Shown piece by piece: positions 60,507 to 64,000 of a DNA stretch of 64,000 nucleotides; position 1 is the stretch's first letter, and every line of letters starts with the position of its first letter. A program made the position numbers and the translations under genes. The notes below the pieces were generated by a model. That model saw only the letters and a list, made by a program, of their open reading frames with translations, did no database searches and was not told the origin of the DNA. Source of the stretch: Opitutia bacterium (GTDB lineage Bacteria; Verrucomicrobiota; Verrucomicrobiia; Opitutales; Opitutaceae); assembly GCA_016217545.1 (NCBI GenBank), contig JACRHT010000016.1, positions 620,001 through 684,000 of the forward strand, written 5' to 3'.

Positions 60507-62726
60507 TCACTTCACCGGCTCGGGATCGGGCTTGAAACCGATTCGGTCGAGCGCGGGCGCGATCTCCGGGTTCGTCATGAATTTGTTCCAGATAAGGCCA
60601 GTGCGGTGGTTTTCGATCATTACCACGATCGGCGCTTGGTTCAGAGCCATGTAGTCCTCGTCGAACCAGTTCCAGGTTTCGTTGAAGCCGTCGTGGAAAC
60701 CGAACGTGCCCCACACGCGGTCGCCCAGATCGCGATAGAAATGCTTCAGCGCGGCCATCGATTCCTCGGGCGTATAGGGCATCGACGAGAGCGATGCCAT
60801 GACGTTGATGGTGCCGTTATCGTCGCGGGGCTCGGGACGCCCACCGCCGTTGTTCACGCCGGCGGAGCGACCCCAGCAATCGGGACCGTAGCCCGCGAAG
60901 CCGCGCGGATTCGCCATGCAGTAGGCGCGCGCGATGAGTGAGATGGCGCGGTTGTTCTTGAAGTAGTTCGTGTAGGCGTCGCGTTTGCCCCTCGGGTCAA
61001 ACGCCATGTAGGAGAAATGCGTGAAGAACAATTCGGCCCCCGGTCCTTCGCCCACCTCGAGCTTGATGCCGTAGTAGGAGTTGCCGTTCACGAAATGATC
61101 ACCCTGCGTCGTGCGGCTCCAACCGCGACGGTAGCGCACCGCGAGGTCGGATTGGCCGGCCCACCCGGTATGATACAAACTCGCCGGCACGGCGTGCGTC
61201 GGCGATGCGATCGCGAGCAGGTAGATGATCATCGACTCGTTCCAGCCGATGAGCGGGTGGTTGATGTGGAAGCCGTGGTCCGGCGACCAGTGCCACCAGA
61301 GGAAATCGCTGTTCGGTTCTTTGCGGAACCAAGTCCACTCCACCTCGCGCCAGAAGCGAGTCACGGTCTCGCGGATCTCTCGCTCCGCCGGTGTATCGCG
61401 ATCGAAATACTGCCGCGCGGTGAGCAAACCTTGGATCATGAACGCCGTCTCGACGAGATCCGCGCCGTTGTCGTAAACGCCGAAATACGGGATCACCTTG
61501 CCGTCGCGCGCATCGAGGAAATGCGCCCACGCGCCGTGAAAACGCGGCGAGCGGTCGAGAAAACGCAGGATCTTCTGCAGGCGCTCCGTCGCTTGGTCGC
61601 GAGTGATCCATTGGCGTTCGGTCGCGACGACCAGCGCCATCACGCCGAAGCCGTTTCCGCCCAGCGCCATCAGCTCGGGGTTTCCGGGAAGGATCTCGGC
61701 CGCGAGCCCGGAATTGGCGTGTCCGCCTTCCCAGTAATAGCGGAAGCACGCGAGCTGCACCATCTCCAGCAACTCGTCGTCGGTCATCGGTCGCGTGGCC
61801 GCGACCGCCGAAGCCTCGCTCAACGGCGACTCGCGTCCCTCGAGGTCGAGCGCCGTGACCTTGTAGCACGCCTGTTTGCCGGGCGCGCCAACCCAGTCCA
61901 TGAAACGCGTCCATGCGTTCCGCTGCGTGCCGACCGCGGTGAACGTCTTGCCGCCGTCCTCCGAGCGGTGGATGCGATACGCGATGACGTTCTCCGCGCG
62001 GCTCGGCTGCCACGTGACGTCGAAATGCCGCTCGTAGCCCGTGACCTGCACCGCGCGCGGAGCATCGGGTGCGGGTGCGGCGGCGACCTTGCTGTCCATG
62101 ATCACTAAATCGTCAAGGTAGAGCGTGTGCTCGGCGCCGTCGTCGAGACCCTGCGTGAAGATCACCGCAACCGCGTCCTCCATCTTGAACCCGCGATCCG
62201 AAGTATCGCGGAAAATCGCCTGGCTGCCGTTCAACTTCATCCGCACCCGCACCCACTGTTTCGCGGGCAGTCGCTCACCGCCGGCCACCAGCGTCTCCGG
62301 CGACGCGCCGTAGTTGTTCGCGTCCTGCATCGTGACCCGCGGCGAGTTTTCCGCCGTGAGCTCCGTGTCCGACCAACACCAGAACGCCAGCGTGTCGCCC
62401 TGCATCTTCAGCTTCCGCCAATCGCGACCCGGGTCCTTGATCACCGCGTGCCAGGAACCGCCGCTCGCGGATTTCCAGTGCAGCTTCAACGCGTTGGGCG
62501 GGCTCACGAACCGCTCCGTCGTCGTCGGCAAGCGCTCGCCGACGCGCTCGATGAAACTCGGCGCCACGACGCCCGCCTCGGAATTGTAGTAGCCGCCGCT
62601 CGCGGGGCTGTTGTCATAGATCACATGGAGGTCGTAGTCCGGCAGCGCCGCCGCCACGTTCCCGACCGCTCCGCACACCGCCAGCCACCCTGCGAACATC
62701 GCTCTCTGCAAACGTTGGCATTTCAT
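60507..62726 (-). CDS. PF10091/GH144-type glucanase with N-terminal CBM and FN3 domains
   Basis: Up to 739 residues. After a signal peptide (about 1-27) come a beta-sandwich carbohydrate-binding-like domain (about 30-215), an FN3 domain (about 225-315: AVQVTGYERHFDVTWQPSRAENVIAYRIHRS) and a PF10091 barrel (about 320-735). The barrel has GGNGFGVMALVVATERQWI, YNDNGADLVETAFMIQGLL-like YDNGADLVETAFMIQG, WGRSAGVNNGG, GTINVMASLSSMPYTPEES and GFHDGFNETWNW. The layout resembles extracellular endo-beta-1,2-glucanase relatives and differs from gene 54708-57446, whose binding domain is C-terminal. Two starts compete: 62726 places a LacI-B operator inside codons 2-7, while ATG 62699 puts it just upstream. 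Confidence 0.82.
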   Translation of the reverse strand: MKCQRLQRAMFAGWLAVCGAVGNVAAALPDYDLHVIYDNSPASGGYYNSEAGVVAPSFIERVGERLPTTTERFVSPPNALKLHWKSASGGSWHAVIKDPGRDWRKLKMQGDTLAFWCWSDTELTAENSPRVTMQDANNYGASPETLVAGGERLPAKQWVRVRMKLNGSQAIFRDTSDRGFKMEDAVAVIFTQGLDDGAEHTLYLDDLVIMDSKVAAAPAPDAPRAVQVTGYERHFDVTWQPSRAENVIAYRIHRSEDGGKTFTAVGTQRNAWTRFMDWVGAPGKQACYKVTALDLEGRESPLSEASAVAATRPMTDDELLEMVQLACFRYYWEGGHANSGLAAEILPGNPELMALGGNGFGVMALVVATERQWITRDQATERLQKILRFLDRSPRFHGAWAHFLDARDGKVIPYFGVYDNGADLVETAFMIQGLLTARQYFDRDTPAEREIRETVTRFWREVEWTWFRKEPNSDFLWWHWSPDHGFHINHPLIGWNESMIIYLLAIASPTHAVPASLYHTGWAGQSDLAVRYRRGWSRTTQGDHFVNGNSYYGIKLEVGEGPGAELFFTHFSYMAFDPRGKRDAYTNYFKNNRAISLIARAYCMANPRGFAGYGPDCWGRSAGVNNGGGRPEPRDDNGTINVMASLSSMPYTPEESMAALKHFYRDLGDRVWGTFGFHDGFNETWNWFDEDYMALNQAPIVVMIENHRTGLIWNKFMTNPEIAPALDRIGFKPDPEPVK
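62708..62721. promoter_or_regulatory. Candidate LacI-B operator at the start of GH144-type gene 2
   Basis: TGCAAACGTTGGCA, the copy nearest to the perfect palindrome TGCAAACGTTTGCA. It overlaps the first codons if translation starts at 62726, or lies 9 bases before the alternative ATG at 62699. A repressor bound here would block transcription start or early elongation. Confidence 0.68.
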
Positions 62727-62799
62727 GGCGCGAACAAAGCACCGCGAGCCGCGAGCGCGAGCCTGAATCCGTTTCCGCTCCGAAATTCCCGCGCGAAAC

Positions 62800-63912
62800 T
62801 CAGAGCGCCGCGCGAACGGCCGACGCCACTCGCGCCACATCCGCGAGCGACAGGCCCGGGTGCAACGGCAGCGAGAGCACCTCGGTGCATGCGCGCTCCG
62901 TTTCCGGCCGGGAAACATCCTGCGCGTAACCGGGCTGCCGGTGGATCGGCACCGGATAAAGCACGCCACAGAAAATCCCCCGCGCCTCGAGCGCACCGCG
63001 CAGCGCGTCGCGCAGCGGCGTGCGCACGACGAATTGATGCCACACGTGCTCCCGCCCCGGCGCGACGAACGGCAACCTAACCGCGGCGCCTGCGAGCGAA
63101 TCGACGTAAGCCGCCGCCAGCTGCGCGCGCTGGGCATTTTCCGCCGCGAGACGCGGCAGTCGCGCCCGCAGGATCGCCGCCTGCAACTCGTCGAGCCGGC
63201 TGTTCCGTCCGTGCTCGTCGCTCACGTAGCGCGTGCGCCAGCCGTATTGGCGGAGCAGACGCACGCGTTCGAGCGCGGCGGCGTCGCCGCCGACCACCGC
63301 GCCGCCATCGCCGAGCGCGCCGAGGTTTTTGGTCGGATAAAAACTGAACGCCGCGAGATCGCCCCACGTGCCCGCGTGGCGTCCGCCGACCACGGCACCG
63401 TGCGCCTGCGCGCAATCCTCCACGACCTTCGCGCCGTGCTCCCGCGCCAGCGCCAGAATCGCCGGCATGTCGCACGCCTGACCGTAGAGATGGACCGGCA
63501 CGACCGCCTTGATGGCGCGCGCCGTGTCCGCGCGCAGCGTCGCCGCGAGCGCCGCCGCGTCCATCAGCATCGTGTCCGCCGCGATTTCGACGAAGACCGG
63601 TTCGGCGCCGGTGGCGACGATCGCGGCGGCGGTCGCAGTGACGGTATTGGCCACCGTGGCAACGCGGTCGCCCGGACCGACGCCGAGGGCCCGCAGGGCG
63701 AGTTCGATGGCGTCGGTGCCATTCGCCACGCCCGCGCAACCACTCGCGCCGAGCCACGCGGCGAATTCCGTCTCGAACGCCGCAAGTTCGCGCCCGTGGA
63801 TGTAAGTGCCGCTGTCGAACACGCGCGCGACGGCAGCGTCAATTTCAACCTTGGCGGTGAGATAGCCGGCTTTCGGATCGGCGGAATAGAGGCGGCGCAG
63901 CGCGTCGGACAT
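62800..63912 (-). CDS. DegT/DnrJ/EryC1-family sugar aminotransferase
   Basis: A 370-residue PLP enzyme of the DegT/DnrJ/EryC1/StrS family. The N-terminal GTYIHGRELAAFETEFA and GVANGTDAIELALRALG contain the phosphate-binding GT loop. VVEDCAQAHGA has the PLP-contacting Asp166, and FSFYPTKNLGALGDGG has the Schiff-base Lys195. HGRNSRLDELQAAIL and the C-terminal YPVPIHRQPGY are conserved. It transfers an amino group onto a nucleotide-linked keto-deoxysugar, as in O-antigen or capsule precursors. It is preceded after 8 bases by an SDR-type dehydratase/epimerase, which fits a nucleotide-sugar pathway. It is unrelated to locus B, whose last gene lies 73 bases away. ATG 63912 was chosen. Confidence 0.9.
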   Translation of the reverse strand: MSDALRRLYSADPKAGYLTAKVEIDAAVARVFDSGTYIHGRELAAFETEFAAWLGASGCAGVANGTDAIELALRALGVGPGDRVATVANTVTATAAAIVATGAEPVFVEIAADTMLMDAAALAATLRADTARAIKAVVPVHLYGQACDMPAILALAREHGAKVVEDCAQAHGAVVGGRHAGTWGDLAAFSFYPTKNLGALGDGGAVVGGDAAALERVRLLRQYGWRTRYVSDEHGRNSRLDELQAAILRARLPRLAAENAQRAQLAAAYVDSLAGAAVRLPFVAPGREHVWHQFVVRTPLRDALRGALEARGIFCGVLYPVPIHRQPGYAQDVSRPETERACTEVLSLPLHPGLSLADVARVASAVRAAL

Positions 63913-63920
63913 GGTTGGGC

Positions 63921-64000
63921 TCAAAGCTGAATTTCCCGCAGCCAACCCGCCTGTTCGCGGTGCCACGCCACGGTGCGACGGAAACCCTCCTCGACCGAAA
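63921..64000 (-). CDS. SDR nucleotide-sugar dehydratase/epimerase (3' end only)
   Basis: Only the last 25 codons are inside the window: SVEEGFRRTVAWHREQAGWL… then a TGA at 63921-63923. An (I/S)-x-E-E-G-x-R-R-T-V/I-x-W-x-R-E ending is typical of extended SDR enzymes such as dTDP-glucose 4,6-dehydratase and GDP-mannose 4,6-dehydratase. It is 8 bases from the aminotransferase ATG, so the two are co-transcribed and probably act in sequence on a nucleotide sugar. Confidence 0.65.
   Translation of the reverse strand, partial: SVEEGFRRTVAWHREQAGWLREIQL

Noticed and set aside
62727-63137. Extension of the second GH144-type gene into the aminotransferase region
   Set aside because: The extra 137 codons overlap the aminotransferase coding sequence and precede an obvious signal peptide, so the extended start is artificial.
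1-64000. Search for tRNA, rRNA, CRISPR arrays, insertion sequences and prophage genes
   Set aside because: No cloverleaf-like tRNA, direct-repeat/spacer array, transposase or phage structural gene was recognised on either strand by eye; small RNAs cannot be excluded without computation.

Overview
The window is GC-rich DNA with densely packed genes, frequent 4-bp ATGA/GTGA gene overlaps and mostly weak Shine-Dalgarno sequences. TonB-dependent receptors stand without any SusD partner, glycoside hydrolases are abundant, and a microcompartment locus tail of the planctomycete/verrucomicrobial type is present. Together these point to a free-living polysaccharide-degrading Verrucomicrobium, most likely Opitutaceae. 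This is an inference from gene content; no rRNA or tRNA is present to confirm it. No insertion sequence, prophage or CRISPR array was seen.

Layout. (1) 1-2570: end of a bacterial microcompartment (BMC) locus with two EutN/CcmL-type vertex proteins and a class II aldolase carrying terminal targeting-like helices, followed by a membrane CHASE3-like sensor. (2) 2583-19607: polysaccharide locus A. A TonB receptor and a GH36 alpha-galactosidase lie on the minus strand. Divergent from them on the plus strand are a two-module esterase, a GH2, an FAD oxidoreductase, a GDSL esterase, a LacI regulator, a hexuronate-type MFS transporter and a GH141-like beta-helix enzyme. Five copies of one 14-bp palindrome, CTGARCRAWTTCAR, lie in front of the units of this locus, including the LacI gene. 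(3) 19684-30801: mixed region with two small cell-envelope proteins, a SLOG-domain protein with four membrane helices, a GH2, a GNAT acetyltransferase, a four-gene overlapping phosphorelay operon and a PocR-AraC regulator. (4) 30893-62726: polysaccharide locus B. It holds an ABC exporter, an overlapping operon GH3 / six-hairpin glycosidase / GDSL esterase / GH3, a large discoidin-type glycosidase, a GPH sugar transporter, a secreted GDPD phosphodiesterase, two paralogous TonB receptors flanking a GH94 phosphorylase that resembles 1,2-beta-oligoglucan phosphorylase, two PF10091/GH144-type proteins, a second LacI regulator and a secreted GH13. A second palindrome, close to TGCAAACGTTTGCA, marks the LacI/GH13 divergent region and both GH144-type genes. 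(5) 62800-64000: a DegT-type sugar aminotransferase and the end of an SDR sugar dehydratase/epimerase, probably the edge of a surface-polysaccharide locus.

How it works together. Locus B reads most simply as a beta-1,2-glucan utilisation locus: endo-acting GH144-type enzymes outside, import by paired TonB receptors, then phosphorolysis by GH94 and hydrolysis by GH3, all under a LacI repressor. Locus A looks built for a galactose- and uronate-containing, esterified plant polymer such as pectin or hemicellulose. Its deoxysugar products could feed the adjacent BMC aldolase, which in this BMC type handles fuculose/rhamnulose phosphates. Substrate assignments are inferences from families and context.
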